Shown in pieces: positions 12,750 through 26,125 of a stretch of DNA of 64,000 bases; the stretch's first letter is position 1; the number at the start of each line of letters is the position of its first letter. This DNA comes from Serinus canaria (Eukaryota; Chordata; Aves; Passeriformes; Fringillidae): assembly GCF_022539315.1 (NCBI RefSeq), contig NC_066323.1, positions 10,157,219 through 10,221,218 on the forward strand, read 5' to 3'. Under the pieces are notes generated by a model that saw only the letters and a list, made by a program, of their open reading frames with translations, did no database searches and was not told the origin of the DNA. The position numbers were made by a program, and so were the translations under genes.

Positions 12750-12890
12750 CTAATTTACAAGCGAGGGGCTGACTGGAAGAGTTAAGATGACTCACCCAGA
12801 GTCATGCTGAGATCCAGTAGCAAAGTGGGAATTGAGCCTAGAATTCCTTCAAGTTCCAAGCCTTACCCAAAACTGTGGCCACGCTCTTTA
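12750..12890 (-). repeat. MIR/CORE-SINE-like fragment
   Basis: On the plus strand the sequence follows the reverse complement of MIR. A 'ttacaagcgaggggctga' block matches 'ttacagatgaggaaactga'; 'gagttaagatgactcaccc' matches 'ggttaagtgacttgccc'; then come 'gagtcatgct', 'agtgggaattgagcct' and a 'ccaagcc' block. All are in the correct order with normal spacing. The copy is old and diverged. Confidence 0.65.
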
Positions 12891-15250
12891 TTTTATGTGA
12901 AAATCAACCAAAATGGACTTGTGAGCCTTGTCTGATAAGAAATCACAACCAGTCTGAAGGCTGTTCCCAGCAGGCTGAGCAGAAGCCCTATTTTCCAGGG
13001 TTAGTTACAAGGCTGTGAGAACAAGAAAGGGGAGAAAATGTGCTCCAGGATCGCACTTGATCATTTTAACTGCTGTTAATGTAATGTACCCACTAATGTT
13101 AGCACACTTCAGCATTTAGGTAGTTCAAGGCCATTAGAAAAATTGATAATTTCACCATAATAATCTGTTACTTTCCACTCTAGTAATCACTGTTCCAGGG
13201 AAGTGGGGCACAGTGTGGCATTTATTATTTCTTCTTCTGGTGGCATTTGTCTCATGCTGTCTTTTTTTGATAGGGTGGTTTGTCTTTTGCTATAGCTTTT
13301 GGGGGTATTTTAGTGTCATTAACTCAAAATGAGTTCTTTCCAGTGGGGCAAAAGGACAGATTTTATCTGAGAGTGAAATGTGTTGAAAAGAAAAATTAAA
13401 CAGGACTGTCTCATTTGCTGAGTGTTCTCCAGCCTCTTCACTTCTGATGGAAATGCATCAAAACTGTTTGGTTTTTTATAAGGAATTGCTTTGACTCAGA
13501 TTCAGTGAGATGAATCATAACCCACTTTCTCATCTGAGATGCGAAAAAAAAAAAATTCCAACTCTGCTGTCAATGTCAGCATAATCAATACAGAGTGATT
13601 CTCAGTGGTGCAAAGAGGTAGGGGAGGATTAAAAGAATGAAAATAATCAAAAGTAGCCAAACTTTCCCACTGGTTTTAGTAAGCTGAACTGTTTTCATGC
13701 TTCCAAATGCACCTTGCTGTTCATCATGTCATGTCATGAGCACATGTTTTCATGTCTCTGGCTACAAGCCAAGGTCACAACTGCTGCTCTAGGGTCAGGA
13801 GACTGTCATCTCAAACTGGCAGGCAGATCACGAGAAGCCAGCCCTGGCAGACATTTGGGATGCTACAAGCAGCCAAGAGTAAACCTGTTTTGATTTGTGA
13901 AACCTGCAGTTGAGATGTCCCCTGCCTGTACTGTGCCAGCACAGATTGTGTCAGCTGAGCAGGAGAGAGTGGCAAAGCACCGTGCCTGTCCCATTGCCCT
14001 GCGTCAGCCAGCCCCATTGAGGGAAACAGACAATGTCAATAGCAATAGGATCACTGTGGGTAAAAAGTAGAGATGGGAGGCTACATATAATACCTTGTCA
14101 CCAGCTTTCATTTAAGAACTTGCTCATTTGCTTTTTTTTTTTTCTTTTTTTTTGCTTTTATTTTTCCTTTTTTTCCTTGTGTGTCTGCCAAGACATGCAC
14201 AGAGATGTAGAAATAATTACTTCTGTAAGTGTTAGCTAAGAGCCAAACCTTTGAAAAACTGTGTTCACAGCACCAGGGTCAAAAGGAGACAGCACAGGTA
14301 GTGACATGAGTTCTGACACTTGACAAATGCATCTCTGCATTGAACACAAGTGGTTTGGTAAAACACCATGGCAATAGCGGACCCCTTTGTTGAAAGTTTA
14401 GAGGTATGGGTACAACCATCTTCCACAGCCTAAGGTACTGTCCACTGCTAAGGACAGACAGCTGGATGTGGGATGTGAATTACTTTGTTTTGTTGATTCT
14501 TCCAAATCACTGTCCCAGCCATGCTAAGTTTAAAGCTGTGAATCAGACTGTTCAGTTAGCAGCAGTGTTGAACTTTAATATACAATTTCCTCAACAAATT
14601 CTGGTTCCAGACAATATCTTGAGCGCTTAATAACTTACTATCTGCTCAGTACATGTTCTGATTCTGTCTGTACTGTCAGGGGCAGGCTGGGCAGGTGATG
14701 TGCTGCATTCTTTGTGAGTGCAGGTTGAAAGAAGGGATACTTTTTGTGGGGGTTTTAGTTGCTTTTGTTGTCATTTAAAATTACACTTGGAAAAAAACCC
14801 AGCTTTTTAAATGTCTCTATTTCCTCACTATGTGCTTGCTGTGAAAGTCAAGTGAATTCAGCGTGTGACTGTCAAAAAGCTACAGAAAGCCTGAAGCCTT
14901 TTACCTTGAATTTTCACTTGTGTTGATGAATGGCTGGGACATGACAATAATGACTTTCTATTCTTTTTAGTGCAGAGTTGTGATCACATGAGCTAAGGAA
15001 TTGTGTCTGGCTGAGCTGGAGGGAGACATTTAGAAAGGACTGTAACATGGGTCCTTTATGCTGTGCAGAGGACTGTCATATGAAGCCAGCTCTTCTGGAC
15101 AGGAAAGTCCTAGCGAACGTCACTGCCAACGTGGAGCTAATTCTGGTCATGTGTTCTTGTTGTCATCTCCACGAGCTGCGCAGCTGCTTGTCATTTCTGT
15201 CCCGTGGCTGGAATTAGTGAGGATCCTAAAATGCATAAATAAAATGTGAG

Positions 15251-15274
15251 TGTGTACACACACATATATATATA
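15251..15274. repeat. Compound TG/AC/AT simple repeat
   Basis: A TGTGT stretch passes directly into ACACACAC and then ATATATATA. Confidence 0.85.
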
Positions 15275-18093
15275 GGGCAGGATACTACCTGCTAGTCTGA
15301 TTCTAATGTATTCCTTTCTTTCTCATTCTCCATCTCGACATCTCACATCAGCTCATCCAGTTTCTGATGCCTACATGGGTCATGTGGAGTGTGACTCTCT
15401 CCAACACTGGCAAATCTGATGTGTGTTGTTTAGAGGAGGGAGGAAGGTAAGGTGGAAGGGCAGGACTGGGGAAGGTATGGCTACAATAACAGTGGATGTT
15501 GGGGTGGGACATTTTAAAATACTCCATCTTTTATCTGAACACACCTAAAACCATTGCCTTCTTCTAAAGATAAAATGGCAAAGCGCAGGCTTCAGTGTGC
15601 TGTGCTCGTGTTGTTCCATTAGGCCACTACTGATGCTAAGACCGCTATAGCCTCTTATTCTAGGTATACTCAATTTCCATGCATGGCAACAAAAAGGGGA
15701 GGGGAGTGAAAAACGGAGCTTGCCCATGGTTAGATTTATTTCTGCTGTTTCTTCACAGGCAGAATTCAGAAGGTGAAGGAAGTGGAGAATGTGCACTGCA
15801 GATGTGCACAGCTGGTGAATTGCCATCTCCATGGCATCCCTCTGTCAGAAAGGCAGCTGAGGAGAGACACAAGGTCTGTGTCAGTTACATGGCCAGCTCC
15901 TAGTGAAAGCTTGTCATTTGAACTCTTTCAGTCTCTTTCTGCCCTGCTGTCTCTAAATTGAGTGAGGAATGGAAGCTGCTCTCTTCACCCACACAGGGAA
16001 GAGTCACATACTTTCTTGAGGGCTTACGCAAAAAACTTCACACCAATAATGCACGTTTTAGGAGCTCCAGCAGGAGGGTCAGAGACAGGCTTTGGAAAAG
16101 AGGCCACCTCCAAACTTAGGCCAGAGGGGCATTGCTGCTCTGGGGCTGGAGATCGGTGCCCTGAGCTAGGCCTGGTCATGCCTGTAAAGGTGAGAAAATT
16201 GGTTTTTGTTCGTAAGGCCCATTGATCCAAGTGTGGCTTGGTCTTTTAAACAAAAACAATACTACACAGAAAGCCAGTTAGTCTTGGGACCTCGGTGGGT
16301 TTTCTGTTATTTCTTTGCTTTGATTACAGCAGGACATTGGGTGAGGAGCCATAACTAAGCTGTTTCAAATCTGCAAACTCTGCTTCCTTCTGTTTTGTAC
16401 AGTTGCGAGGTGTGCACACACAGTCTTGCTGTCTATTGCCCTTTGTGGCACAACCTTCAGGGAAGACAAGGTGGCTGACCTGTGGCCTTGAGTCCCATGT
16501 AAGTGACAGAAGTCCTGGTACTATGAGTAACAGCTGTTAGACAGCAAGCAGGAATGGGGTGTATCCAGCAAATGTCTGATTACAAGAGCTGCTCTGGCCT
16601 AGGGAAGTTGCAGAACAATTTGTTTAGAAGAACAAACATTTCACAGGATGATGTTCTGAAGCATGGTCTAATTGTGGCACATAGTGGCTCACATCTCAAT
16701 AGGCTGAGAAGAAGATGCTGCAACTGACATCAGCTTGGCTAGAGTAAAATCAGTCTGGCTGAATCAATACTGCCTAGACTCTTAGGACATCAGTGTGTGC
16801 TGTAGCTTCATTCTTGTGATCTGGGGACGGGGGAGAACAGAACAATATACAGCACAAATACGATAGTAAAATGAGATATTGTTTCTCCATGGCAATTTAC
16901 TGATTTTTGTCTCACTCTTAGCTGGGAATATTGCATGACTCTTAATACCTCAGACAGGGCTCATTTGCATGAAAAGGATCTCATAAGTCTTTTATCTGTG
17001 ATTTCTAAAATGCCAGTCTCTCTCTTTTTTGCTATAGTGAGGTTCCTTTGACTTCCTCATGAAGCAATACTGGAAGTTGGACATTTTTGTAGGTGTTCTA
17101 ATGTTTAGATGTGGATCCAAAGCTTATCTCAAACTCTTCCGGAGTCATCTGGTCTAGAACATGGTTGTAGACTTCCAACAAGCTACATAATGCATTTTGT
17201 TTTGTAGGTCCTCATCTGTGCAGGGATGCTTAGAACAATGGAAAACAATGAAAACAATTTCTGAAATGTTCAAGTCCCGAAAGGCTCTATTTTTAAGGCT
17301 TTTGTAAGTTGTAGCGTTCCACTGGGACAAAAGTCTCCCACACTTTTTCCTATGCTGGGGTGGCAATAATAGCTTCTCTGACTTACCCATCACATCTGAC
17401 TTTGTCAACATAATAAAGCTGCATCATTTTATATGAAAGTGGAAACCAACTGATTTAGACCAGTGTTGGCTTTCTGGGATTGGTCATATAAATTCAAAAG
17501 ACGTTGACTAAGTTTACATCAGCTAAAATCAGGCTTGGTATAAACTGTCCCTACATTTCCGTCAGATCTAAATTTGGAGGTCTAGTGGATTTCAAATTAT
17601 TCCATTATTGCATGTAAACAAGTCCATCAGTTTTCCCTACTGTCACACCAAAGAGTTTAATGAGGATTATATACCCTTACTGGTTTCACAGTGAACTCCC
17701 ATGAATGTAGGAAACCAGTAAAGAGCACCCTGAAAGTTCAGAGCACAGCGATTTGCCAACTTTGCTCATACAGAGTTGCCGTCACTGGTACAGCATGTTC
17801 AGGACGTTTTCCAACACTAAGTTTTTGGCAAACACTTACAATCCCTGATGATGATGATGGCCTTTTCTGCTCAAGGGCATTGGACTGGCAGAACTCATCA
17901 TGAGCTCTGGATATTGAATCAGTTCTTTCTGATTGGTTCAGCCATGGGAGGGAGGAGGAAAAGCTTTAACGGTTTCAGTTTCCATTGGCACAAAATTTTC
18001 AGGTCATGAATTGTGTGAATAATTCAGGAGACAGGGATTGGTGCCCTTAGTATGGAAGTCCTTATCATGGAAGCCAATTTAGGAGGACTCTTC

Positions 18094-18114
18094 CATCTTA
18101 GTAGAACTAAGATG
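18094..18114. repeat. Perfect 8-bp hairpin
   Basis: CATCTTAG (18094-18101) pairs exactly with CTAAGATG (18107-18114) around a 5-base loop. It is probably chance at this stem length. Confidence 0.7.
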
Positions 18115-21100
18115 AGTGATGATTGATGAGTAGTACTTTGAGCACGCCTTTGTAGATGCCGATCAACATCAGAGCCTCCTCATAGAGAGCTTAAGGTGAA
18201 ATGTCAGGACAGTCTTTAATCATGATAAATGGATCAGTACCCACAATTCTCCTGTCTCCTCCTGTTAGTCAACAGGCCCTATAGTCAAAACCACACCCAC
18301 AAAAAGACCAGACTAAATGCCACTAAAGAGCTTGGTTTTATGGTGTGAGGTTTTTTTAACTTATTATTTTTTAAGCCTTGCTAATTTTGAATCAAAAGCT
18401 GTAGGATGTGTGAGAGTGACACATGCAATTGTGCAGATGGATTTCCACATATTTTCTTTAAATAAAATAATAATTCTTATAAATATGTATCTCATATTTT
18501 GCACTAATTCACTTGTAGTGGAGGCCAAGCAAGGAAACTTTGATATCCTTATGTATCAAGCTCTGAGAATGTGGCAATCAGGTGAGCATAATGATCTGTG
18601 GGTACTTGATATGAGTGCTCCATCATGGACTCCAGATGAAGCATGTGCCACTGGGAGGTTATTCTCAAATTAGAGAGTTATCAGTATTACTTTGCATCTA
18701 CCCTGGCCAGTGAAAGCAGGTCCCATGACCCAAAGGAGAAGCAGAATTATAGTTACTGCTTAATTATATCAGTCTAATAAATACGGTGTCACCAACATCA
18801 AATGACATTTTAAAAGGACTTTTGCATTCAATACCAATGCCACATTTTAAGATTATGATCTATGTGGTCATACTGAATAAGAACAAATATTGAATATCTC
18901 CTGCAGAATCAGAGTGCTTCTCCTTTCCAGGTTGTAAAGTTCCTGTTACTTGTCCAAGAGAGTAAACAAATATTGGACCTTGTACCTGGTTGGAAAGGTG
19001 TCCAATTTTGGGGTGAAGAAGGAAACCTCTGTCTAGTAGGTTGCTTTAATGAAAAAAAAAAAACCACCATTACTTGATTCCAGCTACTGAGAAATTTGGA
19101 GTGATGGAATTCATTGCAAGGCACAGTGGATGCTCAGCATACAGGTGAGGTGGCTTCCAGTGCCTGAGGGATGTGATTTATGGCAGGGTTGCTGTCAACA
19201 CACAGACAGCGCATGTTTCAAAACAGCAAGAAAGCTTTGGGCTGGTGCCGGATTGTGAAAGGCAGAGTTTTCAAAAAACCTGAAATAAATGAGGTGCTGG
19301 TTGAAATTTGGTTTGACATCTTCTAATGCAGCCAGGCACCTTTGAAAACCTCAGGCCTTAATGTTGTTGGGCCTATGAGAGCTGCCATTTGTTCAGGACA
19401 CTACTCTTTGTCAGATCCAGCCTTTCTTCACTTCCTTTTTTTTTCTTTCACTTTTGGCAATGGGGAGATAGGTTCCCTCCCTGTGTTTTGAATTTTGTCA
19501 GATGTTTTTCCTCAGGCAAGCATGCAGGAGGCATTCCAGGTTGGGAGGCCAGAGCCAATGGCACAGAAAGTATCTCTGACTCAAAACCTTGCCATTACTG
19601 AGGCAATTTCATCTTCACCACTGAACAGAGCCTTTGGTAAAAGTCAATTCATGCCACCACCTTCCCAGTGATGCCACGAGGCAGAGACAAGCTGCAGAAT
19701 ACCAGCTGGAGCACAGTCAGGCAGTGAAAGAGAGAATTGAGTCATTCATGCCCAGCCATGGATGTGATTTTTGGCTGGGCTTGAGTCTTCTTAACACACT
19801 GATGGTGCCTATCCTGAGCTTATGAAATGGATTGGCTGGGAAGGGGGACAAAAGCGGTTTGAAGTGCCCTTGTGCAACATGGACGCAGTTGGAGATGAAA
19901 GTCCTTGGGACAGGGGACACTGTTAGCTCTGTGTTTGTCCTGCACCTAACATCACAGAGCTGCACCCCATTGCTTGGGCTCCTTGAACCTGCTTTCATGC
20001 TGGAAATGGCAAACCCAACCACAGTCCTTTGGAAACATGGTAAAAGACAACTCATTTTTTGACCTAGACATAAAGGCTGCTGTGTGTATCAGTGTGAGTC
20101 TTAGCTGGTCCCTTCTGACTGCACTCTCGGCTCAGCTCTGTAAGAAAGCTGAGTGCTCAGGAGAATTCGATCTATGTTTAAGGTGTTCTTGCACTGAGCA
20201 GCAGCATGAGCCTGTGTACAGCCAGTCACTGGTCCTCCCCAGCTGGAGGAAGGGCTGGGAGAAGCTGCATGAAGCATTGCACAGTGAGCACCAAGCCTCT
20301 GAGGAGAGCAGCTCATCTGGCCTCCAGCTCTGCTCTGTCACAGCCATCGCTTACAGACGGGGTCAGGTGCAGCAGCCTCTGCAATCACCCTCCACTGCTC
20401 TAGCAGCAAGGCTGGTCTCCTGAGCCAGGGAGGGAGCAGGCTGGGACAGCCTGCTGGGAGAGACACCTGCCAAAGGACCCAGACGGTCCAGGCAGAGCTG
20501 CCCCATGTAGCTGCTGCCTGAGGCTGCTGCCGCTTGCACCCCCTGTAATGACAGGATATTTTTTTCTGGCTTTCCAAAAGAGGATCTTGAAATTTGGTGC
20601 AGCATTACAGAATGAGCCAAATGGGCCAGGGGATAGTTCAGGAAATGCCCCCATGCTGGTGGCTCCTGATGAGGGTGGGAGGAAGAGTGATTCCTACCTT
20701 TCCTTTACCTGCAGGAGATTTATACAAGCATGGTTGGCTCACCTTGTGTGCCATAATATATTTGGTGGTTTCACTGTCCAGGGTTTATCATGCAATATGG
20801 CTTTGCAAGTGCCAGTGCAAAGGGAGTGGCTCGGTGTTGGGATCACCAAAACTGCCAAAATTTGTCTGATCTACAGCTCAGCCAGTAGGTCTTCCCCTTT
20901 GCTTTCTTTTCCCCTTCCTAGGAGGGGTAAACCCCCGCAGAATCAGCTTTGGGATAAATTGCCCAGAGAGAGGTTTCCTGACAGCCCCACTAGGACTTGG
21001 CTGGTAGCCTCACCTTTGCCAGGGCTTTAGTAGAGAGCTGCTGATGTTGTTCCCTGGATGCATCTCACTAAAAAATAAGATTTCAGCATTAGTGATGTGT

Positions 21101-21908
21101 TCCAAGGAAAAGAATCATTTTTGGTTTAAAAAGTCTTAATTTTCCTGTGAAAGTAGAATAAAATAAGAGGTTTCTCAGCTTCTGAAAACATGGAAAAGGC
21201 CCATTTTCTTACAGCCTTTATAAATTTTGCCTGATTTTTATTTTAAAGAGGTTTTTATATGTCTTACTTTTTGAACTTACTACATGCAATCAGAGAGGAG
21301 TAATGGCGCAGGAATGTGGGGGACTTCTGTGAAAGAATGCACTTTTTAAATTTTTTTAAATTTTTTTACCAAATTAAATTATTGCACTCCTTAGTTAAGC
21401 ATTTGTTGGCCGGCTTTTGTTGTTTTGGGTTTTTTTTTTTTGGTATAAATTGGTTTCTTTAAAGTCTTGCCTCCAAACACGAACAAGTGTTTAATTAAAA
21501 CGAATAATTATGAAATGTTACTTCTTGAAATCCAACTCTACACCTGCAACATAAAGCTACTTCTTTACCATACCCATGCCAGGTTCAGGCCAGGCTGGGA
21601 GCAGCGGGGTGGGGAAGCAGGGAGTGCCGTGGCGCCGTGTTCGCCTTGCTGGAGAGCCCGGGAGAGACGGAGACCGGAGGAGGATTTGCTGCGGCTGCCA
21701 GGGACACCCCCGTGCCTGCGCTAACAGCTCCTGCTCTGCTTCCCGAGCCCATGTACCGCCGTAGTCTCTGTCATCTGGCAGCTTTCATCGGCATTAAAGG
21801 AAACATTTCTAAAGGAAATAGAGTACATTTTACTCTCTCCCTTGCATTTCCTTGATCGATCAGCAAAGGGAGGAATGTTTCCTCTCTCCCACTCTTTTTC
21901 TCACCCTC

Positions 21909-21950
21909 TTTTTTTTTTTTTTTTTTTGGTTTTTTTTTTTTTTTTTTTTT
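21909..21950. repeat. Poly(T) tract
   Basis: Nineteen T, then GG, then twenty-one T. Read on the minus strand this is a long A tract, so a retroposon tail was considered, but the adjacent minus-strand sequence has no AATAAA and no recognisable gene. Confidence 0.9.
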
Positions 21951-22029
21951 GTTTCCCAGATGTAAGCGGGGTTCTATTTCAAGCCGTTCGCACATGGTAA
22001 AACACGTGCCAAAAAGTTGACACAATGTA

Positions 22030-22044
22030 ACAACAACAACAACA
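22030..22044. repeat. (CAA)5 repeat
   Basis: A short CAA trinucleotide run lies within the CpG-rich block. Confidence 0.85.
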
Positions 22045-22400
22045 GGAGGGGAAAAGAAAAAAAGGCAAAGCACGCTTCAAAAAAGGTGTCTAGGACCTTA
22101 AATATTGTAGAGCATCACTGACCCCCACTGGGCTGGCACACTCACTGCACATCATCCAGCGTGGGGACTGGCGCCTCATCGGTGTGTGGGGCTCAGGGAC
22201 CCAGCAGCCGGCCGGGGGGGCATCTTCCAGTCCATCCTTACAGCTGGTGGGAGCCTGTCTCTGCTTCCTTTATGGCCGTCATGAACGGTGTAAAAAGGCA
22301 TTGGCTTGGCTTGCTGCTAGGGGCATTGTGGTTGGATGGCAGAAAGGCTCACTGGTGGTACGGTTAGGTGCCTACTGAGACTCTTTTGACCAAGTGCTTG

Positions 22401-22548
22401 GGGAAATCTCTGTTGTTGGAGGTTTTTAGGAGCAGGTTAAACAAGTATCTATCAAGAATGCTGTAGAGAGAGTTGGTGCTGCCTTTGAAGCAGTAAGATC
22501 ATTTCCAGGTTCTCAAGATCCTGTTCAACCTGAATTTTTATATTTTTT
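22401..22548 (+). repeat. CR1 LINE 3'-end fragment
   Basis: The forward sequence follows the CR1 3' region: a 'ggaaatctctgttgttggagg' block, then 'tttttaggagcaggttaaac', then 'aagtatctatcaagaatg', then degenerate positions matching 'gatgacctttcaaggtccctttca...', ending in an AT-rich remnant. These match the consensus 'tctccatcattggaggttttt', 'aagaacaggttagacaaacacctgtcaggaatggt' and the terminal segment. It is 5' truncated and diverged. Confidence 0.7.
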
Positions 22549-22984
22549 TGGGAAAATCAGGAGTGGTCCTCTCCATTTTGTGGCAGTAATACATTGTGGC
22601 TGCAGTAATTTCAGGAGGTACCTGTCATTGTAATATGGTTTATATCAGAAACAAACTAAACTGTCTCTTGTGTCCCAAGATGTTGAGGGGAGAGGGATGT
22701 AGATGGGTAAAGGATCATCACCGCACAGGTGTTGAAGGAAGAAGAGTCTTTCCTTCTCTGTAAATAAACAGAGGACAGTAGCAGAGGCGCAGAACCCTGT
22801 GTGCTCAGTTGCTGTGTGGCTCAGCCAGGCTGCCAGAGAGTGATGCCATGGTCCACAGAAGGAGCAAATTCCTCCTCCTGCAGAAGGGATTTTAGCAATA
22901 CTGTTGCTGGAGCTCCCCCTGAAATGGAGATTTTATGCCACAGGGCCTTCTTACCATCAAACCTTTTCATAGATGGCCTTGTGG

Positions 22985-23168
22985 TTAAAGAAACCAGACT
23001 GTGATTGAGAAGATATGGTTTCAGTTCCTGGCTCCATCATAAACTTCTTGTGTGAACCTTGGAGGGTTATTTAACCTGTGTGGGACTCAAGTTCCCTGCC
23101 TGCATGTTGGGTGTACTAACAGTCCTCTACCTTCCCTGGGGTGTTGAAAAGGTTCACTGTGAGGCCTG
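22985..23168 (+). repeat. MIR/CORE-SINE-like element
   Basis: This is one of the best preserved MIR-like copies in the window. In order it shows a 'ggtttcagttcctggctcc' block (consensus 'ggttcaaatcccggctctgcc'), then 'cttgtgtgaaccttggaggg' followed by 'ttatttaacc' (consensus 'gtgtgaccttgggcaagttacttaacc'). Next come 'gactcaagttccctgcctgc' and a closing block near 'ggggtgttgaaaaggtt' (consensus 'gggttgttgtgaggatt'). Confidence 0.7.
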
Positions 23169-25550
23169 GAGATCAGCTGGGATAGTAATCTTGTGATGAG
23201 CAGCATGAAGAAATGTTTGAGAAGGTAAAGTGTTGGCAGAATGAGCCTGCGCAGTTGCAATGCATTTGCTCTGTGGTGTGGAATGGGACCTCCGGGGCAC
23301 ACTGAGAATGTGTCAGGTTTTTACAGCCAAGCAAAGTGAGAATATGAAGTTGTATTGTGGTCAGAGGAAAGGGATGCAAACAACACGAGAGTGCAGCTAC
23401 TGCACAGTGCTGTACAGTACAAATGACAAGTAGGTCACTGCGGGGACCTGTACATCTGGAGTACAAGTGGAACACAGTTAAAGCAGAATAACCAGGACAC
23501 AGTAATTAAATCATGGCCTTGGATTTAATTTATGAAGTGTTTCAGGCACACATTGCAGCATGAATCTGTGTTTACTGTGAAAGATTGTGTTTTTCTGACG
23601 TCTGCTGAAGAAGAGGGAATTAAGATTGATCTGTCTCATGTCCAAAGGCTGTGTAAGACAATTGATGCATACAGCCTGCTACTGTCAAATGGTGACACTT
23701 CAAGCTTGGATCCTGGCACAATAAACCATTGCCAAGGGCTTCCCACTCAGTGAAAAGTCTTGACTTTGAAAGCAAGAGAAGTGTAGGTATGGAAGGCAAG
23801 GGTAAGATGAGCTAAATAATATAGTTTTCTACAAAATGTACAAAATGCCTCTGGGTTTCCCTCTGTACCATTATTGCAGTGCCCTGAGTACCAAAACGTC
23901 AGAAGCACTCTGGGACAAATATGATCAACACATCTGTGTCTAGCATAATCAGTTAGACACATACCTCCTGTGCACTGTAGAAGGACATAAACCCTCCCTT
24001 GTGGATCAGAGATTCCTCTTGTATTCCCTTTGGATGAATCAAAGAACCCAGAACCTGTTGGGTACTTTTGAGTTGCGAAAGCTCTGACTGGGACTTAACT
24101 TGATTAGGGTGTACTAAGTTAAGGTCTGCTGTAACACTGTTATCCTAATAAGCAATTTCTGCTCCTGCATCCCCTTAAAAAAGAGTAATTCTGCCTGTCT
24201 GACATAGGTGTCCTGAGGAATCCCATGTGCTCGGGAAATGCTTGAAAACCCTGGGATAAAAGTCACTAGGAAAGAGGAGGGAGAGAGGGGAAAGTCTTGT
24301 TACATTGTTGACTTATGGTCAACGTTGTCCTCGAAATGCTGTTTTGTCATCAATATTTCTTCATTAGGAATAATGATTTTTCCACATTTACTGCCAGCTG
24401 ATTCAAAGCCATCCAAAAGCAGAATGTGTCGTGAATCTCTAAAATGCATTCGCTGGCGAACTCTAAACAGAAATGATTAGAAAAATAACACAGCGGAAAT
24501 ACTGGCTGTCTTGAGGCTGCTAGGGGAACTTTTAGTGAGATATTTTTTTCAATGTATTTATCTATTTTCAAAGTGTTCTTGGTACTGTTTTGAAAAGGCA
24601 GTGTGCTGTGTTTTTTTAGTTCTTTCTTGCGTTGCATATCAGGGCTGCAGTGAGAGCCGGGGAATACACTTAGCTGATCAAGGGAAATGGTGTAATTGAT
24701 AGGCACTGAGGATATGACCTTGTGGTGTATTCCTACTCTACAGTTAGGTGAGAAACAGTTTTTTCCATCATGCTGAGTTTTTTGAGATATCAACATTTTT
24801 CCCCCACGTTTCAGCAAATGCAGAACTTCCCTACTTTGATGCTTTTATCAGAAAATTATCCCCTATCTCTTCTCTACATGGAATGCTTGCTTTGAATTCA
24901 TGAATTTAAGCCTTTTGTGGAGAGGTTTGCCCATTTTCTCTCTGCTTTCTCTGTTCTTGGCATCTGTAGTTGCTGCCTGAATTGTCTGTGTTAGGCACTG
25001 TACATGACAACGGTGCTGCCAATGGCTTAATGTCTAAGTAGGGATGACAGAATAATAATGCTGTAGCCTAGAGTAGGCTACTGAAGTCCCTGGATGTACA
25101 AACAGGAGCATCTCAAGCCACCTGTGTGGAGTTTCATTGCCTTTATCCTCAGCTCCAGTGTGATTGCTATCAGAATATTACTGCCATAAGGATTGGTATG
25201 ACATGTACCTATTCCATCATCCATCTTCAGTGATGGATGTTTGTCCCACTTGCTCATGTCCCTAATCTCACATTTAAAAGTGATGCATGTCCCAGATAAG
25301 GTTGGACACCCTGTGCCTAATTCCTCATCTCTGGATTGTGCCCAGTTTCTGGCCAAATCTTAAGAGCTTTGCTGAGGAACACCTCAGGTTACGGCCTTTC
25401 CTCTTCATCTTCACAGTTAAAACCTGCATCCAAGCTCCATTGACCTTGAATCTCTGACACATCCTTTTCAATAAATGCAGTTTCTCTCTATTCATGCTCA
25501 ACTACCTGCCGAAATAACTCTCTGGCTTTTAACTTAGGCCAGATAATTTT

Positions 25551-25618
25551 TGTCATAGAGTCATATAATATCCTGAGTCGAAAGGGCCTCACAAGGATCA
25601 TCAAATCCAACTCCTAAA
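25551..25618 (-). repeat. CR1 LINE 3' terminus (avian type)
   Basis: Read on the plus strand this is the reverse complement of a CR1 3' tip. The octamer-type tail 'catagagtcatataatatcc' is followed by 'tgagtcgaaagggcctcaca', 'aggatcatcaaatccaactc' and 'ct'. The bird CR1 consensus reads 'tgagttggaagggacccacaaggatcatcgagtccaactcct'. It is a very short, 5'-truncated copy, as is usual for CR1, and it is the clearest avian signature in the window. Confidence 0.85.
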
Positions 25619-26125
25619 CATCTCTCCTCTGGTTTCATTTCTGCCTCGTATCAAACAGAAGCTTCATGTCTTTACCTGCATGACCTGTAATGACCTACTT
25701 CCACCCTTCTTCCTCTAGTATTCTCTAGTGACATACCAACTCATCCTTCCCATCTGAAGCCTCTATGTTCAACCTTCAAGCACTTACATTCTCTTTTGTG
25801 TTGTCTTGGTCCTTTCTTCAGAAGCATTCCATTAAACTTCCTTTAAACTCCCTCCGGGTCCTCTTTCAAATTCTTCCTTAACCTTTTCCTTTGCTGTGCT
25901 TTCTACAGACTCCTTGTCAACAGTAAAACATTTAGAGTGCTGAGACCACGGCTTCCTTGCTGACTGGTTTTGTCTGATCATTTCCTTCTATTTCCTATCA
26001 CTACCTGGTTGTTACTGCTTGTATTAGGCTGTAAACTCCTGCAGTTGGACCCTTCTTTGAATTCTGTGTTTTCCCAATACACAGCAGAATGAATCTATTC
26101 TATAATCTCAGTAGCCTGAGATTAT

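Larger units (their letters stand above)
21600..22230. promoter_or_regulatory. CpG-rich intronic block, candidate internal regulatory element or promoter
   Basis: The core at about 21600-21790 holds 15 CpG dinucleotides in roughly 190 bases and is strongly GC-rich, whereas CpG is rare in the surrounding intron. The block resumes less densely at 21965-22230. It includes a CACGTG E-box (22003-22008), a 10-base palindrome TGATCGATCA (21853-21862), GGCGCC sites and a GCCGGCCGG stretch. A long T tract (21909-21950) separates the two parts. It is located between the pre-LIM and LIM1 exons of LPP, so a transcript starting here could skip the N-terminal region. The composition is seen directly; regulatory function is inference. 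Alternatives are an unrecognised GC-rich repeat or an old retroposed fragment. Confidence 0.4.

Noticed and set aside
20548..21030. 160-codon open frame on the + strand
   Set aside because: It has no recognisable domain and is overlapped by other open frames on both strands in a stop-poor stretch (20000-21030). There is no splice or promoter context, so it looks compositional.
21951..22250. Possible minus-strand retrogene with a poly(A) tail at 21909-21950
   Set aside because: There is no poly(A) signal before the A tract, no recognisable coding sequence and no target duplication that I could see.
24350..24817. 155-codon open frame on the - strand
   Set aside because: It has no recognisable motif, ordinary intronic composition and no splice-bounded coding signal.
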